A DNA stretch of 8,124 nt from Limnohabitans sp. (GCA_023260735.1 JALQUL010000123.1:1-8124); one strand, 5' to 3'. Counted from the stretch's first letter, positions 1-5,841 are shown. Numbers and translations: made by a program. Notes: generated by a model not told the origin, from the letters alone.

Positions 1-771
1 CATATGCGGATGAATAGACTGACCTATATCTGATTTTTCAGCCCTTCTTTTTAGTCTTTGCCAAATCGATTGGGGTGTAAGGCGACTACCTCTATTACCA
101 ATAAATAATGCGAATGAGTCACAATTTTTGATTGCCGATCGGTGTTTTAGCCAAGTTTCAATTGCTTTTTGACAAATCGATCCTATTGGCACAATACGTT
201 CTTTATTGCCTTTTCCTTTTACCACTACTAAGGCTTGTTGCATATCAATCCAGGCACTTGCTTTTGGATGTTGATGAGTGTCAAGTGAACATAATTCTGC
301 AACACGTAAACCACTTCCATACAACATTTCTACAATCGCTTGATCACGAAACTCCAAGAAAGGTGGATCTTGTGTGATGGGTGATTCAGCCAGCTGAGCC
401 ACTTGCTCGATGGAGATGACTTTGGGTAGGCGCTGTGCTTGCTTAAGAGTTTTGATTCCCAAACAAGGATTAACTTCAAGAGCATGATAACGAGTGAGCC
501 ATTGAAAAAATCCTCGCCATGAGCTAAGGGCTAAATTCAGCGTACTGGCTTTTTGGTCTTTAAGCCTTAATTGACCTAAACAGCTACGAATTTGTTGAGT
601 ACTTACTTTTTCAATAGTGCATTTTTGTTGTTCACAAAAATCGACTAATTGTGTAAGGTCGTGCAGATAAATCGCAATACTTCTTTTGGCCAACCTTTTT
701 TCATATTCACAATAATCTAGATATTGACGAATGAATAAGCTGTTGCGAGATTGAATTAACGAAGTACTCAT
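1..771 (-). CDS. xerC: Tyrosine recombinase XerC (C-terminal part cut by window edge)
   Basis: Site-specific tyrosine recombinase; XerC acts with XerD at dif to resolve chromosome dimers at division. The reading frame is open from an ATG at 771 to base 1, giving 257 residues without a stop, so roughly the last 40-50 residues lie outside. Residues 1-100 resemble the N-terminal SAM-like DNA-binding domain. The catalytic domain shows the Arg box YGSGLRVAEL (Arg156), the beta-hairpin Lys in VKGKGNKER (Lys187 by alignment) and the start of the HxxR box (HPHM, His256) at the very edge. The second Arg, the last His and the Tyr nucleophile are not visible. An in-frame stop at 790-792 limits the start; no strong Shine-Dalgarno precedes it. 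It begins 27 bases after the DUF484 gene. The order dapF-DUF484-xerC is classic for XerC, which favours it over XerD or an integrase. Confidence 0.9.
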   Translation of the reverse strand, partial: MSTSLIQSRNSLFIRQYLDYCEYEKRLAKRSIAIYLHDLTQLVDFCEQQKCTIEKVSTQQIRSCLGQLRLKDQKASTLNLALSSWRGFFQWLTRYHALEVNPCLGIKTLKQAQRLPKVISIEQVAQLAESPITQDPPFLEFRDQAIVEMLYGSGLRVAELCSLDTHQHPKASAWIDMQQALVVVKGKGNKERIVPIGSICQKAIETWLKHRSAIKNCDSFALFIGNRGSRLTPQSIWQRLKRRAEKSDIGQSIHPHM

Positions 772-798
772 TGAGTCAAAGGCTCTGGTTCAAATTCA

Positions 799-1554
799 TC
801 ATATTTTTAATGTGTCGTTGTCCATTAGTACAACAGGGCAGTCTTGCACTTGATCTTCATTGTTGTCTTTGGCAGAATGAATTAAAGGCCAAAGAGCCGC
901 AGAAGCAATTTCTGCAATTTTGCTTAAAAAATCAGTTCCCATATGGGTAGTAAAACGTTGCGAGTCGGGAGACGCAAAAATAATCATACCAAAGTTTTTT
1001 TGCTCTTGGGTTTTATCGGTAGGGCATAAAGGCAATAAAGCAATGGAAGACGCATGCTCAGGGTGGTTGAGCCATTTAGCAGATTCAGGTGAATGATTAA
1101 TACCTACATAAGGAATTTTTATTTGTCCTAATGTGGTCATAAATGACGCACTCACAGATTGCGCAAATACCTCATTGGTATACTCATTTTGGGTGTTCCA
1201 AAGACGAATACCTACTTGAGGAATAAAAAAGCTTTCTTGTAGGCTTGAACAACATAAAGTGGGTAATTGAGATAAGTCTCGGCACTGTAACATCGTTAAA
1301 ACCCACTTATGTAATCGATTGGATGTAGTGTGATTTTCATTGCCAAATCGAATCATATCTAACATGCGTTGTTCATGTTGTTTGATTTTTTCTCTTAATA
1401 AAAATGCTTGCCTCTCTTGCAGACTAATGGCATTTTGACCATGCCTATCAATTAGCTTGATATTGCTTAATAACTCGGCATGACGCTCGAAGAACTCTGG
1501 ATGCTCAATCAAATATTGAACTATTTTGGTTTCAGAAAATTCTGGTGAAGACAT
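799..1554 (-). CDS. DUF484 family protein (GAF-like)
   Basis: A 251-residue protein of the DUF484 family, commonly encoded between dapF and xerC in proteobacteria; its biochemical role is not established. The N-terminus carries the family-typical segment VQYLIEHPEFFERHAELL (about residues 12-29), followed by a Q/E/R/K-rich helical stretch near residues 40-75 that could form a coiled coil. The rest resembles a GAF-type alpha/beta fold, including a GMIIFASPDSQRF strand-turn and a C-terminal amphipathic helix. No catalytic motif is visible. I chose the ATG at 1554 because the protein then begins MSSPEFSE, as expected for the family, and starts 4 bases after the dapF stop. A longer frame from 1614 would overlap the dapF 3' end by over 50 bases with an atypical extension. 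The lack of a Shine-Dalgarno suggests translational coupling to dapF. Confidence 0.85.
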   Translation of the reverse strand: MSSPEFSETKIVQYLIEHPEFFERHAELLSNIKLIDRHGQNAISLQERQAFLLREKIKQHEQRMLDMIRFGNENHTTSNRLHKWVLTMLQCRDLSQLPTLCCSSLQESFFIPQVGIRLWNTQNEYTNEVFAQSVSASFMTTLGQIKIPYVGINHSPESAKWLNHPEHASSIALLPLCPTDKTQEQKNFGMIIFASPDSQRFTTHMGTDFLSKIAEIASAALWPLIHSAKDNNEDQVQDCPVVLMDNDTLKI

Positions 1555-1558
1555 AATT

Positions 1559-2437
1559 TTAGATATTATCAGGGATATTAATTTCGGCATCAAATACAAA
1601 TGTGGCTGGCCCACTCAAAAGCAAAGAGTGTCCAGGACCTAACCATCTGATTCTAAGTTGGCCACCTAACATGTCAACTCGAGTATCATGACTTAATAAG
1701 CCCATTTGAATGCCTAGGGCAACAGCAGCGCAAGCTCCAGTCCCACAAGCTAAGGTTTCCCCGGCGCCTCTTTCACAAACGCGTAGTTTGATATGCGAGC
1801 GAGAAATTATTTGCATAAAACTTGCGTTGACGCCTTGTTTGAATAAATCATGTGTAGATACCCAAGGACCTAAAACGTCAATTGAGGGAGCGTTAATATC
1901 ATCTACTATTTGCATGGCATGAGGATTGCCCATAGAAGCACAGGCTAACTTGCTTTGTAGATGCCTCTTATCATCTAATAAAGTCCAGACATCAATATTG
2001 CCTATATGTTCTTGAGTCAGTTGTGCCGATTGAAAGTGAACGACATCAGCACCGAAACAAGGCTCACCCATATCCACTTCAACTGTTCCATCATCTAGGG
2101 CACTGAGGGTTAAAACTCGGTTCTGAGTTTGAACCGTAATGCTCGACTTATCGGTTAGACCTTTGTCAATGGCAAATCTAACAAAACACCTTGCACCATT
2201 GCCACAATGTTCAACTTCACCTCCATTGGCGTTATGAATCACATACGAAAAATCAATAGAGGAGTCCGCATTTAACGGGGCAGGACGAATACTTAAAATT
2301 TGATCAGCACCGACGCCAAAATTTCTATTGGCTAAAAATTGATATTGAGCTCTTGATAAGTTAAATAATCCCTTGGTTTCATCTAGCACGACAAAATCAT
2401 TGCCAGCACCTTGCATTTTGGAGAAGGGAATTTTCAT
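1559..2437 (-). CDS. dapF: Diaminopimelate epimerase
   Basis: Cofactor-independent epimerase converting LL- to meso-2,6-diaminopimelate, the penultimate step of lysine synthesis and the source of the peptidoglycan cross-link residue; cytosolic. The 292-residue product is slightly longer than the E. coli enzyme (274). It starts with the family signature MKIPFSKMQGAGNDFVVLD. Both catalytic cysteines of the two-base mechanism are present: Cys78 in EHCGNGARCF and Cys231 in GETLACGTGAC. Substrate-binding elements N69-A-N-G-G and E222-R-G-A-G-E are intact. It is the first protein gene of the dapF-DUF484-xerC group and lies 96 bases downstream of rnpB on the same strand. The ATG at 2437 has only a weak ribosome binding site and sits 10 bases downstream of a perfect inverted repeat. 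No separate dapF promoter was convincing, so read-through from rnpB is possible. Confidence 0.97.
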   Translation of the reverse strand: MKIPFSKMQGAGNDFVVLDETKGLFNLSRAQYQFLANRNFGVGADQILSIRPAPLNADSSIDFSYVIHNANGGEVEHCGNGARCFVRFAIDKGLTDKSSITVQTQNRVLTLSALDDGTVEVDMGEPCFGADVVHFQSAQLTQEHIGNIDVWTLLDDKRHLQSKLACASMGNPHAMQIVDDINAPSIDVLGPWVSTHDLFKQGVNASFMQIISRSHIKLRVCERGAGETLACGTGACAAVALGIQMGLLSHDTRVDMLGGQLRIRWLGPGHSLLLSGPATFVFDAEINIPDNI

Positions 2438-2447
2438 GAGTTAATTG

Positions 2448-2479
2448 ACTTAAAATAAAAAAGCGATTTTATTTTAAGT
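2448..2479. repeat. Perfect 13-bp inverted repeat between rnpB and dapF
   Basis: Arms acttaaaataaaa (2448-2460) and ttttattttaagt (2467-2479) are perfect reverse complements separated by six bases, aagcga. In the minus-strand transcript this hairpin lies about 55 bases after the RNase P RNA 3' end and ends 10 bases before the dapF ATG. It could be an attenuating terminator or 3' processing element for rnpB, or a structure affecting dapF translation. The stem is almost all A-U and no clean U-run follows, so it is not a canonical terminator. The symmetry is seen directly; any role is inferred. Confidence 0.6.
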
Positions 2480-2533
2480 TGAATTCTTAAAGATTGTTAA
2501 GCAAAATTGCATCAGATTACTTAAGAAAAGATA

Positions 2534-2857
2534 TGAAGTTTGCCGATAAGCCGGATTCTGTGTTCCATAGTAAACAAGTTTAATGTGGAATGACTGTCAT
2601 TTATCTTGGCTTAAAATTACTTTTAAGCTCAGTGCTACCTACCCGTCAACTCTGCGAGTCGCATCAACATTGGCCTACTTGGTATTGCTGCGCGTAGAGA
2701 TTGCCCGTTTCATCCGGACTTAACCGGCTCGTCTCTGTTGCTCTAATCCTCACCTCACGGTGGACAGCTGTTAGCTGCTACGCTACTCTTTGCAGTCCGG
2801 ACGTTCCTCCAGTGCGACATTTCTGTCCTTGCACCAGCGACAGTCTGGCAAACTTCA
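2534..2857 (-). ncRNA. rnpB: RNase P RNA, bacterial type A
   Basis: Catalytic RNA of ribonuclease P, which cleaves the 5' leader from tRNA precursors with the RnpA protein. On the minus strand the RNA begins TGAAGTTTGCC (2857-2847) and ends GGCAAACTTCA (2544-2534); these form a perfect 11-bp P1 helix, which I used to set the ends. Conserved blocks are present in order: GGAGGAACGTCCGGACTGC (5' P4 region), GATGAAACGGGCAATCTC, GGGTAGG, ATAAATGACAGTC and ACAGAATCCGGCTTATCGGC (3' P4 region). Relative to the usual GGGC/ACCCGG pairing, the CCGGA/TCCGG pair in P4 has changed on both sides, which supports a functional RNA. The base after GGAA is C rather than the usual A. The length of about 324 nt is a little short of the E. 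coli RNA (377). A promoter lies directly upstream. The mature ends could differ by a few bases. Confidence 0.95.
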
Positions 2858-2864
2858 CCCCTCT

Positions 2865-2893
2865 ATTATGCCTTGAACTTAAGGATGCTTGAA
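2865..2893 (-). promoter_or_regulatory. Probable sigma-70 promoter of rnpB
   Basis: On the minus strand a good -10 box CATAAT (2870-2865) is followed by seven bases, AGAGGGG, and then the 5' end of the P1 helix at 2857, the expected distance to a start site. A modest -35 candidate, TTCAAG (2893-2888), sits 17 bases upstream. The -10 and its spacing to the RNA start are the strong part; the -35 matches the consensus in only three of six positions. Confidence 0.6.
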
Positions 2894-3287
2894 GTGATAG
2901 CCATCATTTTTAATTTCATCAGTATAGGAAAGCTTTGGAATGATCATTGCAGGGTTAATTTAAGCAATGCTGAGGCGAGTTTTGTAGCCTCTCAGTATGG
3001 TGTGGTGCTGATTGATAGTTTGGATCAGAATATGAGTAACACTCATTGAATCCTTCATATCAACAATCTCTCAAAAAATAACTATAAACTAGTGTAATAA
3101 AGCATACTAATCAAAATAGCTCTTTATTTTATTAACTATAATTTTTTCGAAAGTTCAACTTTTATTGGGGTTTTTACTTAAATTTGATAAAAATTTTATA
3201 TCATTTAGTTGTAAAAATGCCTATAAAAGCATATTGAGCATAAATATTTGAATAAATACACAAGTAAGTGAGCACAACTATTGTTTT
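2894..3287. other. AT-rich intergenic spacer before the RRM gene
   Basis: About 390 bases with no recognisable gene. The left part has a small dyad (cattgc 2945-2950 / gcaatg 2964-2969) and an imperfect CTGAGGC...GCCTCTCAG stem close by. It also carries most of a 54-codon open frame (2885-3049, plus strand) that I do not consider a gene. The part from about 3060 is very AT-rich and offers several alternative sigma-70-like boxes that could drive the RRM gene, for example TTTACT and TTATAT with 17-base spacing around 3173-3201. None is clear enough to name as the promoter. Confidence 0.4.
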
Positions 3288-3434
3288 CCCATCATAATCA
3301 AAGTGTGTACTAGTTTTGGTGCACACTGTTGGTGATGGGTTTGCTTCGCGCTTAGGCGGTGCCTATGGGGTACGAGTTGAATGTGCTATTCGGAGCTTAT
3401 CGCTTTTATTTGATGTGTTTTGAGGAGTCCCTTA
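3288..3434 (+). promoter_or_regulatory. Structured 5' leader of the RRM gene
   Basis: This stretch is visibly richer in G and C than the AT-rich DNA before it and can fold. Outer arms CCCATCA (3288-3294) and TGATGGG (3333-3339) pair perfectly and enclose an inner stem GTGTGTAC (3303-3310) / GTGCACAC (3319-3326), which has one G-U pair and an eight-base loop. A second small hairpin, TAGGC-GGT-GCCTA, spans 3353-3365. The segment leads into the Shine-Dalgarno at 3422-3427. Long structured leaders are known for cold-shock RNA-binding protein genes; whether this one regulates expression is inferred from structure and position only. Confidence 0.4.
3422..3427 (+). promoter_or_regulatory. Ribosome binding site of the RRM gene
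   Basis: GAGGAG lies seven bases before the ATG at 3435. This decides the start: a TTG at 3420 in the same frame would overlap the site and add a non-conserved MRSPL-type extension. Confidence 0.8.
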
Positions 3435-3809
3435 ATGGGCAATAAACTGTATGTGGGCAATTTGCCATATTCGGTTCGCGATGGCGATTTGGAGCAAAGT
3501 TTTAGTCAATTTGGCACAGTAACATCTGCCAAAGTGATGATGGAACGTGATACTGGCCGATCCAAAGGTTTTGGATTTGTCGAAATGGGCAGCGATGCAG
3601 AAGCGCAATCCGCTATTGCAGGCATGAACGGTGCGTCCTTAGGTGGTCGTAGCTGTGTTGTGAACGAAGCTCGTCCAATGGAGCCACGTGCTCCACGCTC
3701 TGGCGGCTTTGGTGGCGGCGGTGGTCGTGGTGGCTTTGGCGGCGGTCGTGACGGTGGCGGTTACGGCGGCGGTGGCGGTGGTTACGGCGGTGGTCGTGGC
3801 AACTACTAA
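3435..3809 (+). CDS. Glycine-rich RRM RNA-binding protein
   Basis: A 124-residue protein with a single RNA recognition motif followed by a Gly/Arg/Tyr-rich tail. RNP2 is KLYVGNL (residues 4-10) and RNP1 is KGFGFVEM (44-51); the RRM fills about residues 3-80. Residues 89-124 consist of repeats such as GGFGGG, GGRGG and GGGYGGG ending in RGNY, an RGG-like disordered region that can add RNA affinity. This architecture matches the small bacterial RRM (Rbp) proteins found in cyanobacteria and many betaproteobacteria, often linked to cold or stress response and RNA chaperone activity; its targets here are unknown. The gene has a strong ribosome binding site, its own leader and a strong terminator 20 bases after the stop, so it is probably monocistronic. 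The tail is locally GC-rich because of its GGC/GGT codons, which need not imply transfer. Confidence 0.93.
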   Translation: MGNKLYVGNLPYSVRDGDLEQSFSQFGTVTSAKVMMERDTGRSKGFGFVEMGSDAEAQSAIAGMNGASLGGRSCVVNEARPMEPRAPRSGGFGGGGGRGGFGGGRDGGGYGGGGGGYGGGRGNY

Positions 3810-3828
3810 TCAAGTAGCTAGCTAATAT

Positions 3829-3860
3829 AAAAGGTCTCCTGTGAAGGAGGCCTTTTTTTT
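3829..3860 (+). terminator. Rho-independent terminator of the RRM gene
   Basis: AAAAGGTCTCCT (3829-3840) pairs with AGGAGGCCTTTT (3845-3856) through one G-U wobble and a four-base GTGA loop. The run of eight T continues to 3860. It starts 20 bases after the stop codon and is a textbook intrinsic terminator for plus-strand transcription. Confidence 0.9.
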
Positions 3861-3862
3861 GA

Positions 3863-3878
3863 CCTTCAACCTTGAAGG
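3863..3878. repeat. Short perfect palindrome between two terminators
   Basis: CCTTCAA (3863-3869) and TTGAAGG (3872-3878) are perfect reverse complements with two central bases. It follows the RRM terminator by two bases. No T-run follows, so it is not itself a terminator; it could be a backup 3' hairpin or chance. Confidence 0.4.
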
Positions 3879-3914
3879 AATGTTTTACAAAACTGATTGA
3901 CCAATGATTTATGC

Positions 3915-3953
3915 AAAAAAAGCCATCCGTGAATTACTACGGATGGCTTTTTT
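3915..3953. terminator. Bidirectional terminator between convergent genes
   Basis: AAAAAAGCCATCCGT (ending at 3930) pairs perfectly with ACGGATGGCTTTTTT (3939-3953) around an eight-base loop, GAATTACT. The A-run on the left and T-run on the right let it act on both strands. It lies 25 bases past the stop of the minus-strand helix-hairpin-helix gene and backs up the RRM terminator on the plus strand. Confidence 0.88.
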
Positions 3954-3978
3954 ACGAGTAACGATTGAGAAAATTGGC

Positions 3979-4494
3979 TTACTTAGCTTTACTAGCTGTA
4001 TCTTTAGCTGGTTTTGTTTTGTCTGCTTTACTAGCAGCTTCTTTAGCTGGTTTAGCTTTGTCAGCCTTACTAGCTACTTCTTTTGCCGGTTTCATTTTGT
4101 CTTCTTTGCTAGCTACTTCTTTAGCCGGCTTCATTTTGTCTTCTTTGCTAGCGACTTCTTTGGCCGGCTTCATTTTTTCTTCTTTACTAGCAGTTTTAGT
4201 TGCTGGTTTTGTAGCTGCTGCAGGTGCGCCAGAAAAGCTACTGCCATTTACGGTCAAACCTGCGGTAGATAATTTGGCTGCATTACCATCACCAATGCCT
4301 TTTACGCGGTCAATAAAATCATTCCAGTCTTTAAAATTACCTTTTTTTCGCTCATCTAAAATTTTTCCAGATATAGCAGGACCAATTCCTTTAATGCTGT
4401 CTAGTTCAGCAACAGTTGCTTTATTAACATCAACTGCTGCAAAGGCAAAAGCAGTACTCATCATTAAAAAGAAACCGACTAATTTTTTTAACAT
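3979..4494 (-). CDS. Exported ComEA-like helix-hairpin-helix protein with Lys/Ala/Pro repeat tail
   Basis: A 171-residue protein predicted to be exported and to bind DNA. Residues 1-19 form a signal peptide (MLKK, hydrophobic core, AFA before A20). Residues 21-80 form a ComEA-type tandem helix-hairpin-helix domain: VDVNKATVAELDSIKGIGPA begins it, with the hairpin KGIGPAISGKIL and a second KGIGDGNAAKL. This fold binds the DNA backbone without sequence specificity; ComEA proteins capture DNA during natural uptake. The tail from residue 102 is five tandem 13-residue repeats of the type ASKEDKMKPAKEV plus a partial sixth, rich in Lys, Ala, Glu and Pro, reminiscent of histone-H1-like tails. The start at 4494 is chosen because AGGAG lies six bases upstream and it gives a proper signal peptide; a longer frame to 4524 does not. 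Position downstream of hldD on the same strand is typical in betaproteobacteria, but a 354-base gap suggests its own promoter. A role in DNA uptake is inferred. Confidence 0.88.
   Translation of the reverse strand: MLKKLVGFFLMMSTAFAFAAVDVNKATVAELDSIKGIGPAISGKILDERKKGNFKDWNDFIDRVKGIGDGNAAKLSTAGLTVNGSSFSGAPAAATKPATKTASKEEKMKPAKEVASKEDKMKPAKEVASKEDKMKPAKEVASKADKAKPAKEAASKADKTKPAKDTASKAK
3982..4191 (-). repeat. 39-bp coding tandem repeats in the helix-hairpin-helix gene
   Basis: Five consecutive 39-base units plus a 15-base partial unit encode residues 102-171. Copies two and three encode identical peptides (ASKEDKMKPAKEV), copy one differs by one residue, and copies four and five have Ala in place of the first Glu and other changes near their ends. 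The near-identity of the central units at DNA level, for example the shared cttcattttgtcttctttgc segments on the plus strand, points to recent duplication. Copy number may vary between strains without frameshift, since the unit is a multiple of three. Confidence 0.9.
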
Positions 4495-4848
4495 AATAAA
4501 CTCCTGGGTGAAAAAATAAAACAATCAAATGAATGGATTGAACAGTTTCAAATAAAAAAGAAATGGGCAAAGTGTTTATTGCTATGTATGGTGGAGCAAT
4601 AACTCAACTGCTAGAATTTATTTTTTAAATCACTCTTCATTGTGTAAAGAGAGACAATCAATCTAAGAGCTCACTTTAAGCAAAAGCATATAGCTGAGGT
4701 TTTTGCGAGCCGACACTTACTAGCGATTAAGCAGATGTTTAATAAAACTTAATCGTTAATGAGGCATTATCAGTCAATTGATGCTAAATATGATTTAAAA
4801 CAATTAACAATGAGTAAAATTACGACAAATTATCTTTATTTTTACAAT
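4495..4848. other. Intergenic spacer between hldD and the helix-hairpin-helix gene
   Basis: No gene or RNA family was recognised in these 354 bases. It must hold the promoter of the helix-hairpin-helix gene, but no box pair is convincing. Two inverted repeats are visible: TTATTGCT (4576-4583) / AGCAATAA (4595-4602), perfect with an 11-base loop, and TAGCGATTAAG (4721-4731) / CTTAATCGTTA (4748-4758), with one G-T pair and a 16-base loop. Neither is followed by a T-run, so no clear terminator closes the hldD transcript. Confidence 0.45.
4501..4505 (-). promoter_or_regulatory. Ribosome binding site of the helix-hairpin-helix gene
   Basis: AGGAG on the minus strand, six bases before the ATG at 4494. 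It fixes the start that yields an intact signal peptide. Confidence 0.8.
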
Positions 4849-5841
4849 TTAAAGGTTTTGTAAGTTTGCCATATATGCACTTACGCCTTGCTCTACAGAG
4901 CTAAAACTGTGTTGGCAACCTACTGCTCGTAATTGAGTTAAATCGGCCTGAGTAAAACTTTGGTATTTACCTTTTAAAGCATCAGGAAAATCTATATAAG
5001 TAATTAAACCTTTGTTAACTGCCTCTTCAAGAGATAGCTTAGTTGCAGTAAGTGCCTGCACCACGCTTAGTGCCACATCATTAAATGGTTGAGCTTTTCC
5101 ACTTCCGAGGTTAAAAATCCCTTTTGCCTGAGGATTATCATAAAACCATAAGTTAACTGCCACTACATCATCAATAAAGACAAAATCACGTTTTTGTTGA
5201 CCAGCAGCAAAGTTATCGTAACTACCAAATAACTGTACACAACCATTCTTTTTCAATTGATGGAACTGGTGGAAAGCAACACTTGCCATTCTGCCTTTAT
5301 GTTGCTCTCTAGGTCCGTAAACATTAAAGTATCTAAAACCAGCGACTTGATGTATTGCTTTACTAAATTGTGTGCCTAAAAGTTGTCTGAGATGCTGATC
5401 AAACAATAGTTTGGAGTAGCCATATACATTTAATGGCAATTCATTTTTTGGATCTTCGGTAAAGTTTTGACTAGCCCCATAGGTAGCAGCTGATGAGGCA
5501 TATAAAAGTCTAGCTCCTTGTTTTTGGCAGGCTTCAAATAATTGACAAGAAACACCATAATTGTTTTGCATCATATATTGACCATTACTTTCCATCGTGT
5601 CGCTACAAGCGCCCTCATGAAAAACGGCCTCTACTGCACCAAAATAGTTTTTATCAAATAAATTATAAAACTGATTGGCATCTTGATAATCCAAAATTTG
5701 TAGGTCGGCAATATTTTTAAATTTATCACCCTGAGTTAAGTCATCAACGGCAATAATATTATTAACGCCTCTAGCATTGAGGCCTTTAATGATATTGGAG
5801 CCAATAAAGCCTGCTGCCCCTGTCACTACTACTGTTTTCAT
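4849..5841 (-). CDS. hldD: ADP-L-glycero-D-manno-heptose 6-epimerase
   Basis: Epimerase (HldD, also RfaD or GmhD) converting ADP-D-glycero-D-manno-heptose to the L-glycero form, the last step in making the heptose donor for the LPS inner core. It is a 330-residue extended short-chain dehydrogenase of the cytosol; E. coli HldD has 310. The nucleotide-binding loop is TGAAGFIGSN (Gly8, Gly11, Gly14). The active site shows Ser116 in YASSAATYG and the YxxxK pair Tyr140/Lys144 in VYGYSK, matching the E. coli numbering. The family stretch RYFNVYGPRE and then HKG (Lys182, probably the second catalytic Lys) follow. A strong GAGGAG (5855-5850) lies eight bases before the ATG, inside the end of rfaE1. 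Start and upstream stop share the four bases ATGA, so the two are probably translationally coupled and made together. Confidence 0.97.
   Translation of the reverse strand: MKTVVVTGAAGFIGSNIIKGLNARGVNNIIAVDDLTQGDKFKNIADLQILDYQDANQFYNLFDKNYFGAVEAVFHEGACSDTMESNGQYMMQNNYGVSCQLFEACQKQGARLLYASSAATYGASQNFTEDPKNELPLNVYGYSKLLFDQHLRQLLGTQFSKAIHQVAGFRYFNVYGPREQHKGRMASVAFHQFHQLKKNGCVQLFGSYDNFAAGQQKRDFVFIDDVVAVNLWFYDNPQAKGIFNLGSGKAQPFNDVALSVVQALTATKLSLEEAVNKGLITYIDFPDALKGKYQSFTQADLTQLRAVGCQHSFSSVEQGVSAYMANLQNL

Noticed and set aside
132..377. Plus-strand open frame of 81 codons
   Set aside because: It is antisense to xerC, whose minus-strand frame encodes recognisable recombinase motifs over the same bases.
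1710..1922. Plus-strand open frame of 70 codons
   Set aside because: Antisense shadow of dapF, covering its second catalytic-cysteine region.
2701..2892. Plus-strand open frame of 63 codons
   Set aside because: It lies mostly opposite the 5' half of rnpB, a structured RNA; its peptide has no recognisable features.
3613..3813. Minus-strand His/Arg-rich open frame of 66 codons
   Set aside because: Reverse reading of the Gly-rich RRM tail; the His/Arg bias comes from complementing GGN codons.
3982..4191. Possible CRISPR or intergenic satellite array
   Set aside because: The 39-bp units are contiguous with no spacers, remain in frame and encode a regular 13-residue peptide inside a gene.
3904..4519. 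Two plus-strand open frames with repeated Phe/Ser/Leu/Ala-rich peptides that look like membrane repeats
   Set aside because: Both are antisense to the helix-hairpin-helix gene. The apparent membrane repeats are the reverse of its 39-bp Lys/Ala/Pro repeats, and the minus-strand gene has a ribosome binding site, signal peptide and known domain.
4721..4758. Inverted repeat TAGCGATTAAG/CTTAATCGTTA as the hldD terminator
   Set aside because: It has a 16-base loop, no T-run on either strand, and lies about 90 bases after the hldD stop; kept only as a note in the spacer entry.
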